33,700 bases of DNA, taken from positions 1 through 33,700 of the forward strand of contig JAURHQ010000016.1 in the NCBI GenBank assembly GCA_030833185.1, read 5' to 3'. Shown piece after piece: positions 1 to 10,966 of this stretch (its first letter is position 1; each line of letters opens with the position of its first letter). The DNA is from Gammaproteobacteria bacterium. GTDB lineage: Bacteria; Pseudomonadota; Gammaproteobacteria; Ga0077536. The notes beneath the pieces are model-generated. The model was not told the origin of the DNA and made no database searches. It saw only the letters and a list, made by a program, of their open reading frames with translations. The position numbers and the translations under genes are program-made.

Positions 1-939
1 AGCGACCATCGCCTCACCCTTGCTGTCCCAGTACAGCGCCGGGGCGGCGCCCAGATCCAAGTCGAGCCCGTCGTTCGACTCCATCTGGTGCCACCACTTG
101 AGCGCGCCAGTGCGCGCGTCCAGCACCACCAGACTGTTGGTGAACAGGTTTTCGCCGGGCCGATGGCTGGGCACAAAATCCGGTGCCGGGTTGCCGACCG
201 GCACGAAGACTTCACCCGACGCCATATCGAGCGTGTAGGTGGTCCAGCTGCCGCCGCCGCCATAGCGCGCGCTGCCGACATTTTTCCAGGTCTCGGCGCC
301 CACTTCCTTGCCGCGCGGGATGGTGTAGAAACGCCAGAGTTCGCGGCCGTCGTTTTGGTCAAAGGCCATCACGCGCCCGCGGATGCCCCAGTCGCCGCCG
401 GCCGTGCCGAGGATGATCGTGCCCTGCCAGGCGGCGGGCACAGCGCTGAAGAACTCACCTTGCACCGAATCGCCCGCCTGATGCTGCCACAGGGTTTTAC
501 CGGTCGCGGCGTCAATCGCCAGCAGGCGCGCGTCCGGCGTGCCGCGGAAGACTTTCCCGTTGGCATACGCCACGCCGCGGTTGACCTGAAAGACTTCGGC
601 CTCTCTCGGCTGATAGTGATGACGCCAGCGCACCGCACAGGTCCGGGCATCGACCGCCAGGGTGTCGTGCGCGTTGGTGAAGTAGAGCGTACCGTCCAGC
701 GCCACCAGACCGGCCTGAAAGGTACCGGCATCGTCCACCTGCAAACGACACACCTCTTTCAGCTGGTCGACGTTGGTGGTGTTGATCTGGTCGAGCTCGG
801 CGTAGCGCTGACCGTTGACGGTGTTGTTATAGGCCGGCCAGTCGGCGTCTGGTAGGCCGGCCGCCGCTGCCCCATTGAACGCCGATGTGCCGATCAGGCT
901 GCCGAGGAGGCAGCCGCGCAATGCCCAGAGACCTGACAT
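1..939 (-). CDS. PQQ-dependent (quinoprotein) dehydrogenase, N-terminal part
   Basis: Partial gene: 313 codons run from the ATG at 939 to the window edge and the C-terminus is missing. An N-terminal hydrophobic stretch with an Ala-rich end (around residues 10-27) looks like a signal peptide, so the enzyme is probably periplasmic. Beta-propeller blade motifs of the PQQ family recur: ATGKTLWQH, DGRELWRF and TGALKWWHQ, plus a Gly-rich GGGGSW segment and VGNPAPDF typical of alcohol dehydrogenase quinoproteins. Such enzymes oxidise alcohols or aldehydes and pass electrons to cytochrome c or ubiquinone. I see no adjacent Cys-Cys pair in the visible part. No cytochrome or pqq genes are in view. Substrate cannot be assigned; family assignment is firm. 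Confidence 0.85.
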   Translation of the reverse strand, partial: MSGLWALRGCLLGSLIGTSAFNGAAAAGLPDADWPAYNNTVNGQRYAELDQINTTNVDQLKEVCRLQVDDAGTFQAGLVALDGTLYFTNAHDTLAVDARTCAVRWRHHYQPREAEVFQVNRGVAYANGKVFRGTPDARLLAIDAATGKTLWQHQAGDSVQGEFFSAVPAAWQGTIILGTAGGDWGIRGRVMAFDQNDGRELWRFYTIPRGKEVGAETWKNVGSARYGGGGSWTTYTLDMASGEVFVPVGNPAPDFVPSHRPGENLFTNSLVVLDARTGALKWWHQMESNDGLDLDLGAAPALYWDSKGEAMVA

Positions 940-1045
940 AAGAAACCCTTTCAGTCGTGCCGCCGCCGGCGGAGGTGATAGTGGCGCGACCCTAGCACAA
1001 GCCGCCGTCCGCTGGGCTGGGCGGGCTTGAGCGGCGTGCGATGGC

Positions 1046-1051
1046 TACAAT
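1046..1051 (+). promoter_or_regulatory. putative -10 box (TACAAT)
   Basis: TACAAT lies 26 nt before the ATG at 1078 and supports that start over the upstream in-frame TTG at 1027, which would place the -10 box inside the coding region. No good -35 hexamer is visible at normal spacing, so the call rests on the -10 alone. Confidence 0.35.
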
Positions 1052-1077
1052 CCAGTTCCCTAATCGAGAACCCCGCC

Positions 1078-1683
1078 ATGCCCGTCACCGCCCTGTTCCC
1101 TACCCGGCTTTATCTCGCCAAGCTGGCGCCGAAGACGGCGACGCCGCTGAACGCGCAGTTGCTTAAAGAATGTGCGCAGTTGCGTCAGGACGATGCCGCC
1201 GGCCAGCAGTGGTCGAAGCACAATTATCCCGGCGGCTTCACCTCCTACGGCTCGGCGCACCGGATGCATCTGTTCTCGCCAACTTTTGCCGACCTGCAGC
1301 GCAAGCTCGACCGTCACGTGCGTGCATTTGCCCGAGCGCTCGACTTTGATCTGACCGACCGCCAGCTCGAGATGACCGACTGCTGGGTCAACATCATGCC
1401 CTTCCAGACCGCGCACTCGCTGCATCTGCATCCGCTGTCGACAATCAGCGGCACCTACTATGTGAAAACGCCCAAGGGCTGTCCGGGACTAAAATTTGAA
1501 GATCCGCGGCTCGACCGCTTTATGGCCGCGCCGCCACGCCGCGCACCCGAGGCCGGCTGGGAAACCGTGCCGGCGGAAGCCGGCAAGCTGGTGCTGTTTG
1601 AAAGCTGGCTAAGGCACGAAGTACCGCCCAACCGCGTACGCGGCGAGCGGGTGAGCATAAGTTTCAACTACAACTGGTTTTAA
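1078..1683 (+). CDS. putative 2OG-Fe(II) oxygenase family protein (TIGR02466-like)
   Basis: 201 aa. The sequence resembles the TIGR02466 family of putative 2-oxoglutarate/Fe(II) oxygenases. Likely metal ligands are in the His-rich HSLHLHP segment (H113, H116, H118) and H180 in SWLRHEVPPN. R191 in the following ERVSISFN strand is a candidate 2-oxoglutarate-binding residue. This is the usual order for a double-stranded beta-helix dioxygenase. The ATG at 1078 is chosen because a TACAAT box lies just upstream and the family normally starts near the LFPTRLY segment. The substrate is unknown. It stands alone, divergent from the PQQ dehydrogenase and convergent with nhaR. Confidence 0.7.
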   Translation: MPVTALFPTRLYLAKLAPKTATPLNAQLLKECAQLRQDDAAGQQWSKHNYPGGFTSYGSAHRMHLFSPTFADLQRKLDRHVRAFARALDFDLTDRQLEMTDCWVNIMPFQTAHSLHLHPLSTISGTYYVKTPKGCPGLKFEDPRLDRFMAAPPRRAPEAGWETVPAEAGKLVLFESWLRHEVPPNRVRGERVSISFNYNWF

Positions 1684-1687
1684 GCCC

Positions 1688-2617
1688 CTAACCGCGACGG
1701 CGGCGCGTTTTGACCGGTGCCGTGAGCAACTGCTGGCTGGCGACTTCGCTGATGGCGAGGACGGCCGGATGTCGCAGACGCCGCTCGGTCGAAATGGCAT
1801 AGAACTGCTCGCTGATTTCCGGCAGGCGGCCCACCGCGCGCACCGCGTATTGCTTGCAGATGTAGGCCGAGAGCGCGGTTGGCGCGGTAAACAGCCCGAC
1901 GCCGCGCTGGCCGAAGGCGTTCAACAGGGCGCTGTCGTCGAATTCGCCCACAATTTGCGGCCGCAGATGGTTCACATCAAGCCACTGCTCCAGCTGCGGC
2001 CTGACCGCCACGCCGCGTCCCGGCAGCAGCAGCGGGGCGTCGTTCAGCATGCCTGGAAAACTGCCTTTCAAACTCCGCAGCAAGCCCGGCGCGCCAAACA
2101 CCGACAGATCGCTGGTGCCCAACAGGTGGCTGAACGCTCGCACTTTCAAATCCGACGGCAGTGGGCGGTCGGCGATCACCAGATCAAGCCGGTGCACGGC
2201 GAGATCGGCGAGCAACGAGACCAATGAACCTTCGCGACAAACCAGGCGCACCGCCTCTGCAAGCTTCAAGGCCGGTTCCAGCACTTCCGAGGTGAACGAC
2301 TTCGGCACCGAGTCGGCCACGCCCACGCGAAAAGGCAGCGGCGCTCGTTTGTCCTGCTGCCGCACCAGCGTCAGCAGGTCTTCTTCCAGCGCAAAAATTT
2401 CTGCCGCGTAGTCGGCGACGCGCCGGCCTATGTCGGTGACTTCCAAGCCGCGGCCATGGCGCCGCAAGAGCCGCGTGCCCAGCGACTGTTCGAGTTCTGC
2501 CAGTTGGCTGCTGATGGACTGGGAGGTGACGTGCAGCTGTTCGCTGGCCCGCGCGATGCTGCCGGTGCGGGCGACGGTCCAGAAATAACGCAAATGCTTG
2601 AGGTTCAGGCTGGCCAT
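1688..2617 (-). CDS. nhaR: LysR-family transcriptional regulator, NhaR-like
   Basis: 309 aa from the ATG at 2617; an upstream in-frame start at 2728 would add 37 residues not seen in LysR proteins and would run into the divergent gene. The N-terminus (NLKHLRYFWTVARTGSIARA) is a LysR winged helix-turn-helix. The effector part carries NhaR-like signatures: VGVADSVPKS, GEFDDSALLNAFG and RHPAVLAI. In E. coli NhaR activates the Na+/H+ antiporter gene nhaA in response to sodium; no antiporter is nearby here, so the target may differ. It is divergent from the HPF-family gene across a 112-bp gap, which could serve both. No strong Shine-Dalgarno precedes the start. Confidence 0.85.
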   Translation of the reverse strand: MASLNLKHLRYFWTVARTGSIARASEQLHVTSQSISSQLAELEQSLGTRLLRRHGRGLEVTDIGRRVADYAAEIFALEEDLLTLVRQQDKRAPLPFRVGVADSVPKSFTSEVLEPALKLAEAVRLVCREGSLVSLLADLAVHRLDLVIADRPLPSDLKVRAFSHLLGTSDLSVFGAPGLLRSLKGSFPGMLNDAPLLLPGRGVAVRPQLEQWLDVNHLRPQIVGEFDDSALLNAFGQRGVGLFTAPTALSAYICKQYAVRAVGRLPEISEQFYAISTERRLRHPAVLAISEVASQQLLTAPVKTRRRRG

Positions 2618-2729
2618 TTTTGTATCAGTAAAAAACTGAGTGTTGAGTAAAAAGATTCGACTGGTTCGATCAATCTCTGACGCCAAGAATGGGCGCGTCA
2701 ACACACAGAAACAAGCGGAGTAGCCCAAG

Positions 2730-3071
2730 ATGAAAATTGATATTCAGACCCGAGGCTTCACCCTGACCGATGCGCTGCGCACGCAAACCGAACGCCGTCT
2801 GCGTTTTGCTTTCGGTGGCCTTGGCGCCCGCGTTGGTCGCGTCGGCGTGCGGCTGACCGATGAGAATGGTCCGCGCGGTGGCGTCGACAAACGCTGCGCG
2901 CTGCGCATCAGCTTGCCGGGTCAGCAGGCCATCGTCATCGAACAGCAGGAATCCAACCTGTATGTGGCGATCGACGCCGCCGCCGAACGGGCCGGGCGCG
3001 CGGTCTCTCGGCAGGTGGGGCGCCAGCAGGCCCTGCGGCGTGATGCCCCGTGGCAGGACCTCAGTCAGTAA
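2730..3071 (+). CDS. HPF/RaiA-family ribosome-associated protein
   Basis: 113 aa. The start (MKIDIQTRGFTLTDALR) and the basic first helix match the hibernation-promoting factor / RaiA (sigma-54 modulation) fold, followed by a segment ending ESNLYVAIDAAAERAGRAV, which corresponds to the second helix of the family. These proteins bind the 30S subunit and stabilise idle ribosomes under stress. The protein is the short type without the C-terminal dimerisation domain of long HPF, but the loop between strands is longer and more basic than in E. coli HPF. GGAG at 2717-2720 sits 9 nt before the ATG. It lies upstream of htpX, with nhaR divergent, a plausible stress grouping. Confidence 0.8.
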   Translation: MKIDIQTRGFTLTDALRTQTERRLRFAFGGLGARVGRVGVRLTDENGPRGGVDKRCALRISLPGQQAIVIEQQESNLYVAIDAAAERAGRAVSRQVGRQQALRRDAPWQDLSQ

Positions 3072-3115
3072 GACGGGAAGACAGTTCCCTGAATGAGTCA
3101 AACCAGGAGTAGACA

Positions 3116-3994
3116 ATGAAACGGATCGTAATTTTTCTGGTGACCAACCTTGCGGTCATGGTGACCTTGTCGGTGGTGGCCTCGATGCTAGGCCTGCACC
3201 AGTTTGTGGGCGCGCAGGGCCTTAACCCGGTCGGCCTGCTGGCTTTCGCTGCCTTGTTCGGGTTTGGAGGTTCGCTGATCTCGCTGCTGATCTCGAAGTG
3301 GTCGGCCAAGATGGCTACCGGTGCGCAGGTCATCGAGTCACCGGCCAGCGCGACGGAGGCCTGGCTGCTCCAAACCGTGGCCCGGCAGGCTGAGGCTGCC
3401 GGTATCGGGCGGCCGGAGGTCGCGATTTATCAGTCGGACGACATCAATGCCTTCGCGACCGGCTGGAATCGCAACAATGCCCTGGTCGCGGTGTCGACCG
3501 GGCTGCTGCAGCAGATGTCGCAAGACGAAGCAGAAGCCGTGCTGGGTCACGAGGTGGCGCATATCGCCAACGGCGACATGGTGACGCTGGCGTTGATTCA
3601 GGGCGTGCTGAATACCTTCGTGATTGTGATTGCCCGCGCGGTCGGTTGGTTTGTCGACCGGGTCGTGCTGAAGCAGGAGGGCGGCCCGGGGGTGGGCTAC
3701 TACGTCACCTTTTTCGTGCTCGAAATTGCGCTGGGCATTCTGGCCTCCTGCGTGGTGGCCTGGTTCTCCCGCCAGCGCGAGTTCCGGGCCGATCGCGGCG
3801 GCGCCACACTGAGCAGTCGCACGAAAATGGTGGCAGCTTTGGCCCGCCTGCAGCAGGCACATCAGCCCTCGCAGCTACCGGAGCGTCTGGCGGCGTTCGG
3901 TCTGTCGGGCGGTGGTAAAGGCGGCTGGATGCGGTGGTTCGCCACCCACCCGCCGCTGGAAGACCGCATCGAGGCGCTGCGTCGCGCCGCTTAA
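3116..3994 (+). CDS. htpX: membrane zinc protease HtpX
   Basis: 292 aa. Two N-terminal membrane segments (about residues 4-25 and 38-58), the zinc motif H145-E-V-A-H149, two further membrane segments (about 160-180 and 195-218), and the third zinc ligand E222 in REFRADRGG. Order and length match HtpX, the inner-membrane metalloprotease that degrades misfolded membrane proteins alongside FtsH, with the active site facing the cytoplasm. AGGAG about 8 nt upstream supports the start. It follows the HPF gene by 44 nt and may be co-transcribed. Two strong hairpins lie just downstream. Confidence 0.97.
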   Translation: MKRIVIFLVTNLAVMVTLSVVASMLGLHQFVGAQGLNPVGLLAFAALFGFGGSLISLLISKWSAKMATGAQVIESPASATEAWLLQTVARQAEAAGIGRPEVAIYQSDDINAFATGWNRNNALVAVSTGLLQQMSQDEAEAVLGHEVAHIANGDMVTLALIQGVLNTFVIVIARAVGWFVDRVVLKQEGGPGVGYYVTFFVLEIALGILASCVVAWFSRQREFRADRGGATLSSRTKMVAALARLQQAHQPSQLPERLAAFGLSGGGKGGWMRWFATHPPLEDRIEALRRAA

Positions 3995-4003
3995 GTCCCG
4001 CGC

Positions 4004-4034
4004 GCTGCCGGCCACCATCCTGGTGGCCGGCAGC
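4004..4034 (+). terminator. hairpin downstream of htpX
   Basis: Perfect 13-bp inverted repeat (gctgccggccacc and its complement) with a 5-nt loop, starting 9 nt after the htpX stop. There is no T-run after it, so it is either a poor intrinsic terminator or an mRNA-stabilising hairpin. Confidence 0.55.
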
Positions 4035-4057
4035 GCCGGGTCTCCAGTCCACACATC

Positions 4058-4080
4058 GGAGGCTCAGCCTCTGAGCCTCC
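4058..4080 (+). repeat. second hairpin between htpX and tadA
   Basis: Perfect 10-bp inverted repeat (ggaggctcag and its complement) with a 3-nt loop, 23 nt after the first hairpin and again without a T-run. The two stem sequences are unrelated. Confidence 0.5.
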
Positions 4081-4150
4081 CAGCCCGCAGGCTAGACCTG
4101 ATCTAGCAGCCCGGGCAGTCAATTTGGATTCCCCCGCAGGCGCTCGTTAG

Positions 4151-5169
<1,019 letters not shown>

Positions 5170-5284
5170 GGCCTTTTTCAAAGCACTGCACGCCACGGCC
5201 ACCGCTGAACTGGCCGATGCGTCTGTGCAATAATCCGCGCGCGTCCTCGCCGCACCACCTTCATCCAATCCACAGGAGAATTCC

Positions 5285-6325
5285 ATGGACGACAATCGCA
5301 AAAAAGCGCTGGGCGCGGCGCTGGCTCAAATCGAAAAGCAGTTTGGTAGCGGCTCCATCATGCGCATGGGCGGCGCTAACGCCGTGCGCGACATCGACGT
5401 CGTATCCACCGGTTCGCTCAGCGTCGATCTGGCGCTAGGCGTGGGCGGCCTGCCGCGCGGGCGCATCGTCGAAATTTTTGGCCCGGAATCTTCCGGCAAA
5501 ACCACGCTTGCGCTGCAAGTAGTGGCCCAGATGCAGAAAAAAGGCGGAACCGCGGCGTTTGTCGACGCCGAACACGCGCTCGATCCGCAGTACGCCGCCA
5601 AGCTCGGCGTGAAAATCGAAGACCTGCTGGTCTCCCAGCCCGACACCGGCGAACAGGCGCTGGAAATCACCGACATGCTGGTGCGCTCCGGGGCGGTCGA
5701 CGTGATCATCGTCGACTCCGTCGCCGCGCTGACGCCAAAGGCGGAAATTGAAGGCGAAATGGGCGACAGCCACATGGGCCTGCACGCGCGCCTCATGTCG
5801 CAGGCCCTGCGCAAACTGACCGGCAACATCAAGCGTGCAAACACGCTGGTGGTGTTCATCAACCAGATCCGCATGAAGATTGGCGTGATGTTCGGCAGCC
5901 CGGAGACCACCACCGGCGGCAACGCGCTGAAGTTCTATGCGTCTGTGCGCATGGATATTCGCCGCATCGGCTCGTTGAAGCGGGGCGATGAAATCATCGG
6001 CAACGAAACCCGGGTCAAGATCGTCAAGAACAAGGTGGCGCCGCCGTTCAAGGAAGCCGTGTTCGACATCATCTACAACGAGGGCGTGTCCCGCGAAAGC
6101 GAAATCGTCGAAATGGGCGTCGCGCAGGGCTTTATGGAGAAATCCGGCGCCTGGTACTCCTACAAGGGCGACCGGCTGGGGCAGGGTAAGGAAAACGTCC
6201 GCATGTACCTCAAAGAACACCCGGCAATTGCGAACGAAATTGAAGCCTCGATCCGCGCGGCAGCGATGCCGGCGGTCGCACCGGTGCCGGAGGCTGATGA
6301 CGACGAGTTGGAGCCTGACCTCTGA
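5285..6325 (+). CDS. recA: recombinase RecA
   Basis: 346 aa, normal length. The Walker A loop is G66-P-E-S-S-G-K-T73; the Walker B region is [12 protein letters not shown]; loop L2 lies in the [19 protein letters not shown] region. The C-terminus ends in an acidic tail ([11 protein letters not shown]). RecA catalyses strand exchange and stimulates LexA cleavage. AGGAG lies about 7 nt upstream. The ATG is 115 nt after pncC. A CAATAAT stretch at about 5227-5233 could be a -10, but I found no convincing LexA box of the CTGT-N8-ACAG type in the leader. Confidence 0.99.
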   Translation: MDDNRKKALGAALAQIEKQFGSGSIMRMGGANAVRDIDVVSTGSLSVDLALGVGGLPRGRIVEIFGPESSGKTTLALQVVAQMQKKGGTAAFVDAEHALDPQYAAKLGVKIEDLLVSQPDTGEQALEITDMLVRSGAVDVIIVDSVAALTPKAEIEGEMGDSHMGLHARLMSQALRKLTGNIKRANTLVVFINQIRMKIGVMFGSPETTTGGNALKFYASVRMDIRRIGSLKRGDEIIGNETRVKIVKNKVAPPFKEAVFDIIYNEGVSRESEIVEMGVAQGFMEKSGAWYSYKGDRLGQGKENVRMYLKEHPAIANEIEASIRAAAMPAVAPVPEADDDELEPDL

Positions 6326-6777
6326 GCGACGACCCCGCAGCCGGCGCCAGACGACAGGCGCTGGCTGCGCTGGCCAGACGCGAGCACTCGCGCGTTGAAC
6401 TCAAGCGCAAGCTGGCGCAACGTGGGCACGAGCAAGAGGCGGTAGAGGATGTGCTGGACCAGTTGACCGACCAGCACTACCTCAGCGACGAGCGATTTGT
6501 GGAAATGTTTGTGCGCGCCAAGGCCGAGCGCGGGCAGGGGCCGGTGCGCATTGGGCACGAACTGCGGGATAAAGGCGTGGACGCGGCGTTGATCGAAGCA
6601 GCACTTGATGCTGACGCCGCGCATTGGACCGCCAGCGCGCGTGCGGTACTGGCCCGCAAGTTTCCCGCCGCTGCCGCTGATTTCCCGGAACGCGCCAAGC
6701 GCATGCGGTTTCTTGAATACCGCGGCTTCACGCGCAAACAGATAGCCGCCGCCCTGAAGGGCGGCGACGACGAATGA
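6322..6777 (+). CDS. recX: regulatory protein RecX, apparent CTG start
   Basis: 151 aa if translation begins at CTG 6322. The reading frame is open from the in-frame stop TGA at 6316-6318; between there and GTG 6451 it contains no ATG, GTG or TTG, yet the translated residues before 6451 ([20 protein letters not shown]) are the conserved RecX N-terminal helix. GGAG at 6310-6313 sits 8 nt before CTG 6322, and this CTG overlaps the recA stop (CTGA), so coupling to recA is likely. Starting at GTG 6451 would remove the first of RecX's three-helix repeats. RecX inhibits RecA filament extension. Length from CTG is near the usual 150-166 aa. Confidence 0.85.
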   Translation: MSDDPAAGARRQALAALARREHSRVELKRKLAQRGHEQEAVEDVLDQLTDQHYLSDERFVEMFVRAKAERGQGPVRIGHELRDKGVDAALIEAALDADAAHWTASARAVLARKFPAAAADFPERAKRMRFLEYRGFTRKQIAAALKGGDDE

Positions 6778-6803
6778 CCCAACGCCCAGAGTAGTTTCAA
6801 GCC

Positions 6804-9425
6804 ATGAAGAGCGCCGATATCCGTCAGGGATTTCTCGATTATTTCGCCGAGCAGGGCCACGAAATCGTCGCCAGCAGCCCGCTGGTGCCGGGAAACGACC
6901 CCTCCCTGTTGTTCACCAACGCCGGCATGGTGCAGTTCAAGGACGTCTTTCTGGGGCTGGAAGACCGCGCCGTGCGCCGCGCGACCAGCAGCCAGCGCTG
7001 CGTCCGGGCCGGCGGCAAGCACAACGATCTGGACAACGTCGGCTACACCGCTCGCCATCACACCTTCTTCGAAATGCTGGGCAACTTCAGTTTCGGAGAT
7101 TACTTCAAGCGCGAAGCCATCGAATTTGCCTGGGGGCTGCTGACCCAGCGCTTTGGACTGCCGGCCAGCAAGCTGTGGGTCACGGTCTACGAGACCGATG
7201 ACGAGGCCGCCGAGATTTGGCAAAAGCACATCGGCGTCGACCCCGCCCGCATCACCCGCTGCGGCGACAAGGACAACTTCTGGATGATGGGTGACACCGG
7301 CCCCTGCGGCCCGTGCACCGAGATTTTCTTCGACCACGGGCCGGGCATTCCGGGCGGCCCGCCGGGTTCGCCGGATGCCGACGGCGACCGCTTCATCGAG
7401 ATCTGGAATCTGGTGTTCATGCAGTTCGAGCGCTCCGCCAAGGGCGAACTGAAGCGCATCCCGAAGCCCTCGGTCGACACCGGCATGGGGCTGGAGCGGG
7501 TCGCTGCCGTGCTGCAGGGCGTACACGACAACTACGACATCGACCTCTTCAAGAACCTTATCAACGCCATCCGCAATCTCGCCCCGGCGGATGTCGGCGA
7601 GTCCGCGTCCTTACGCGTGATTGCGGACCACATTCGCGCCTGTTCGTTTCTGGTGATGGACGGCGTGGTGCCCAGCAATGAAGGGCGCGGCTACGTCTTG
7701 CGCCGGATCATGCGGCGCGCGCTCCGGCACGGGAACAAGCTGGGCTTCCGGGACCCCTTCTTCCACAAGCTGGTCGCGCCGCTGGACCGCGAAATGGGGC
7801 AGGCTTTCCCGCAGTTGCACGAGCGGGCGGGACGCATCGCCGAGGTGTTGAAGCAGGAAGAGGAGCGCTTTGCAGAAACGCTCGATCAGGGCCTCAAGAT
7901 TTTCGAGACCGCCGTGGCCGGGCTCAGCGGTAAGGTCATTCCGGGTGAGGTTGCGTTCAAGCTGAACGACACCTACGGTTTTCCGGTCGACCTCACCGCC
8001 GATATTGCCCGCGAGCGCGGGCTGTCGATCGACATGACGGCCTATGAAGCGGCGATGAACGCCCAGCGTGAACAGTCGCGCGCGGCCAGCCACTTCGCGA
8101 ACGTCGACACCTCGCACGCCATTGCGGGTGAGTCGCTGAGCGCGATCGGCAACAGCCAGTCCTTCAGTGGCTACGAGCGAGAGCACGACCGGGCGCGGGT
8201 TGCCGCGCTGTTTCACGAAGGGCAGCCGGTGAGTGTCATCGAAGCCGGTACGCAGGCCGTGGTGGTGCTGGAAAGCACGCCGTTCTACGCCGAGTCCGGC
8301 GGCCAGGTGGGCGACCGGGGCCGGCTTAGCGCCGAGGGCCTGCAGTTCAACGTCAGCGATACCCGCAAGCAGGGTGGCCTCCACCTGCACATTGGCCAGC
8401 TCAGCCAGGGGCGGCTGCAAGTCGGCGATCAGGTGAGCGCCGAAGTCGACGATGCCCGCCGCGCCGCCACCCGTCGCAATCACTCAGCCACGCATTTGCT
8501 CCACGCGGCCCTGCGCAACACGCTGGGTGAGCATGTGGAGCAGAAGGGCTCTCTGGTCGAGCCCGACCGCCTGCGCTTCGACTTTGCGCACACGCAGGCG
8601 GTGACGCCAGAGCAGCTGCTGGAGATCGAGCGGCTGGTCAACGCAGAAATCCGCGCCAACCATGCGGTGGAAACCCGCCTTATGAGCTACCGGCAAGCCC
8701 TGGACGCCGGCGCCATGGCGCTGTTCGGCGAAAGATACGGCGACGAAGTGCGCGTCCTCAGCATGGGCGAGTTCTCGGTCGAACTTTGCGGTGGTACCCA
8801 TGTCTCCCGCGCTGGGGACATTGGCCTGTTTCGCATCATTGCTGAAAGCGGCATTGCCGCTGGCGTGCGGCGCATCGAAGCGGTGAGCGGCGCCGGCGCA
8901 CTCGAATTTACCTTGCGCAACGAACAGACATTGCGAAAAATCGCGGCCGGCGTGAAAGCCGCCAATGCTGAGGACGCGCTGGGTAAAGTCGGCCAGTTAG
9001 CGGAGCGGGTTCGGGCGCAAGACAAGGAAATCCAGACCCTGAAGTCCAAGCTCGCCGGTGGCTCCAGCAAGGACCTCGCCGACGGCGCGGTTGCGATGGG
9101 GCCGGCAAAGCTGCTGGTGCAGACGCTGGAAGGGGCCGACGCGGCCACCTTGCGTGAGGCCATGGACCGGCTCAAGGACAAACTGCAAAGCGCGGTCATC
9201 GTGCTGGCAGCGATTGAAGAAGACAAAATCCGGCTGGTCGCGGGCGTCACCAGCAACCTCACGGCTCAGGTCAATGCGGGTCAATTGGCCAATTTCGTGG
9301 CCACGCAGGTGGGCGGCAAAGGTGGTGGACGACCCGACCTTGCGCAGGCCGGTGGCAGCGACGTAAACGCCCTGCCGGCAGCGCTTGAATCGGTTAAGGC
9401 TTGGGTAGCCGAACGTCTCGGCTAA
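6804..9425 (+). CDS. alaS: alanyl-tRNA synthetase
   Basis: 873 aa, normal length. Class II catalytic core at the N-terminus ([24 protein letters not shown]). The editing domain has zinc ligands H560-x3-H564 and C662-GGT-H666, which hydrolyse mischarged Ser- or Gly-tRNA-Ala. The C-Ala domain ends with [11 protein letters not shown], typical of the family. It charges tRNA-Ala in the cytoplasm. It follows recX by 26 nt and precedes lysC by 27 nt, the standard gammaproteobacterial order. Confidence 0.99.
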   Translation: MKSADIRQGFLDYFAEQGHEIVASSPLVPGNDPSLLFTNAGMVQFKDVFLGLEDRAVRRATSSQRCVRAGGKHNDLDNVGYTARHHTFFEMLGNFSFGDYFKREAIEFAWGLLTQRFGLPASKLWVTVYETDDEAAEIWQKHIGVDPARITRCGDKDNFWMMGDTGPCGPCTEIFFDHGPGIPGGPPGSPDADGDRFIEIWNLVFMQFERSAKGELKRIPKPSVDTGMGLERVAAVLQGVHDNYDIDLFKNLINAIRNLAPADVGESASLRVIADHIRACSFLVMDGVVPSNEGRGYVLRRIMRRALRHGNKLGFRDPFFHKLVAPLDREMGQAFPQLHERAGRIAEVLKQEEERFAETLDQGLKIFETAVAGLSGKVIPGEVAFKLNDTYGFPVDLTADIARERGLSIDMTAYEAAMNAQREQSRAASHFANVDTSHAIAGESLSAIGNSQSFSGYEREHDRARVAALFHEGQPVSVIEAGTQAVVVLESTPFYAESGGQVGDRGRLSAEGLQFNVSDTRKQGGLHLHIGQLSQGRLQVGDQVSAEVDDARRAATRRNHSATHLLHAALRNTLGEHVEQKGSLVEPDRLRFDFAHTQAVTPEQLLEIERLVNAEIRANHAVETRLMSYRQALDAGAMALFGERYGDEVRVLSMGEFSVELCGGTHVSRAGDIGLFRIIAESGIAAGVRRIEAVSGAGALEFTLRNEQTLRKIAAGVKAANAEDALGKVGQLAERVRAQDKEIQTLKSKLAGGSSKDLADGAVAMGPAKLLVQTLEGADAATLREAMDRLKDKLQSAVIVLAAIEEDKIRLVAGVTSNLTAQVNAGQLANFVATQVGGKGGGRPDLAQAGGSDVNALPAALESVKAWVAERLG

Positions 9426-9452
9426 GCCGGTAAGCGAGTGATAGAGAGTGTT

Positions 9453-10673
9453 ATGAGTCTCATAGTACAGAAATACGGCGGAACCTCCGTCGGTTCGGTG
9501 GAACGCATTCAGGCGGTTGCCGAGCGCGTCGCGCGCGAACATGCGGCTGGCCATCAGTTGGTGGTGGTGGTTTCAGCCATGTCGGGTGAAACCGATCGCC
9601 TGCTGGGGTTGGCCAAGGCGATTCAAAACCCGCCATCGCCGCGTGAGCTGGACAGCGTGCTGTCGACCGGCGAACAGGTCACGATCGGTCTGCTGGCCAT
9701 GGCGCTGGAAGCGCGCGGCGTACCGGCGCGTTCCTACACCGGAGCCCAGGTCCGCATCCTTACCGACTCGGCCTTCAACAAGGCCCGTATCGAAGCAATC
9801 GACGCCGCGCCCATTGCGAGCGATCTCGCCGCCGGCAAGGTGGTGGTGGTCGCGGGGTTTCAGGGCGTCGACAAGGACGGCAACATCACGACGCTGGGCC
9901 GCGGCGGTTCAGACACCACGGGCGTCGCCTTGGCCGCCGCCCTCAAGGCCGACGAATGCCAGATTTACACCGATGTGGATGGTGTTTATACCACCGACCC
10001 CCGCATTGTGCCCGAAGCTCGCCGTCTCGATCGCATCACTTACGAGGAGATGCTGGAAATGGCCAGCCTTGGTGCCAAGGTATTGCAGATCCGGTCTGTT
10101 GAATTTGCGAGCAAGTATCAGGTCACGCTGCGTGTGCTCTCGTCCTTCAAGGACGGTGCCGGCACCTTGATCACGACTGAGGAGAACATCATGGAAGCCG
10201 CATTGATCTCGGGCGTCACGCTTAACCGTGATGAAGCCAAACTGACCGTGTTGGGCGTACCCGACAGACCGGGCATTGCGAGCGCCATTTTAGGCCCGGT
10301 GGCCGACGCCAATATCGAAGTCGACATGATCGTGCAAAACGTGGCCGCCGACGGCTCGGCCGACTTCACCTTTACGGTTCACCGCAACGATTTCGACCGC
10401 GCATTCGCGATTCTGGAAACCAGCGCGGCAACGCTGAAGGCGCGTCAGGTCACGGGCGATCGGAAAATTGTGAAAGTGTCGTTGGTGGGCGTGGGCATGC
10501 GCTCGCACGCCGGGATTGCCAGCCGGGCATTCCGCGTGCTGGCCGATGAGGGCATTAACATCAAGATGATTTCTACCTCCGAGATCAAGATTTCCGTGGT
10601 CGTTGATGACAAATATGGCGAGCTCGCCGTGCGCGCCTTGCACGCTGAGTTTGGGCTGGCAGGCGAGGCTTAA
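9453..10673 (+). CDS. lysC: aspartate kinase
   Basis: 406 aa. It phosphorylates L-aspartate, the first step to Lys, Met, Thr and diaminopimelate. The kinase domain has KYGGTSVGS near the N-terminus, the TLGRGGSDTT loop and the VYTTDPR segment; two ACT domains form the C-terminal third (around VLGVPDRPGIASAI and VSLVGVGMRSHAGIA), where lysine and/or threonine feedback acts. The length is that of the monofunctional class whose smaller beta subunit comes from an internal start. The ATG at 9453 is preferred to the GTG at 9438 because MSLIVQKYGG is the family start. Confidence 0.97.
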   Translation: MSLIVQKYGGTSVGSVERIQAVAERVAREHAAGHQLVVVVSAMSGETDRLLGLAKAIQNPPSPRELDSVLSTGEQVTIGLLAMALEARGVPARSYTGAQVRILTDSAFNKARIEAIDAAPIASDLAAGKVVVVAGFQGVDKDGNITTLGRGGSDTTGVALAAALKADECQIYTDVDGVYTTDPRIVPEARRLDRITYEEMLEMASLGAKVLQIRSVEFASKYQVTLRVLSSFKDGAGTLITTEENIMEAALISGVTLNRDEAKLTVLGVPDRPGIASAILGPVADANIEVDMIVQNVAADGSADFTFTVHRNDFDRAFAILETSAATLKARQVTGDRKIVKVSLVGVGMRSHAGIASRAFRVLADEGINIKMISTSEIKISVVVDDKYGELAVRALHAEFGLAGEA

Positions 10674-10966
10674 AATTAGGCCGAAAAATAAGGCCAAATT
10701 CCGTCTGTGTCAGATAGAATGACCCCCACATGGAGTAGAAGGCCTTAGTTGTCCAAGCGAAAACGGGCGGCAGGACGACTAGACCACCCGTTCATTGAAT
10801 GTTGCGTCGGGGCCAGGCAAGGAGCAGGCAGTAACAGGCGGCGCAGAAGGCACCGCTGCAGAATCAATGAGGCGACGCAAGCGGCCGACCCGCTCGCTTC
10901 ACTAAGCTGCACGCGTATGAAAACAGGAGCCGCGAGAGGCTCTCACAGCAGGTTTGGAGAACAGGT
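10674..10966 (+). promoter_or_regulatory. csrA leader region with GGA motifs and a hairpin
   Basis: 293-bp gap with no credible gene. It contains a candidate -10 box (TAGAAT, 10715-10720). Close to csrA there is a short hairpin (gagcc 10927-10931 with ggctc 10938-10942) whose 5' side carries AGGA, and GGAG at 10956-10959 serves as Shine-Dalgarno. CsrA binds GGA motifs in hairpins or at ribosome-binding sites, so autoregulation is plausible; that is inference from known CsrA sites. Confidence 0.4.

Noticed and set aside
5170-5284. LexA (SOS) box upstream of recA
   Set aside because: A CTGT occurs near the CAATAAT stretch, but no matching ACAG lies at the required spacing; I cannot support an operator.
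9438-9452. GTG start for lysC
   Set aside because: Adds five residues not seen in aspartokinases; the ATG at 9453 gives the family N-terminus.
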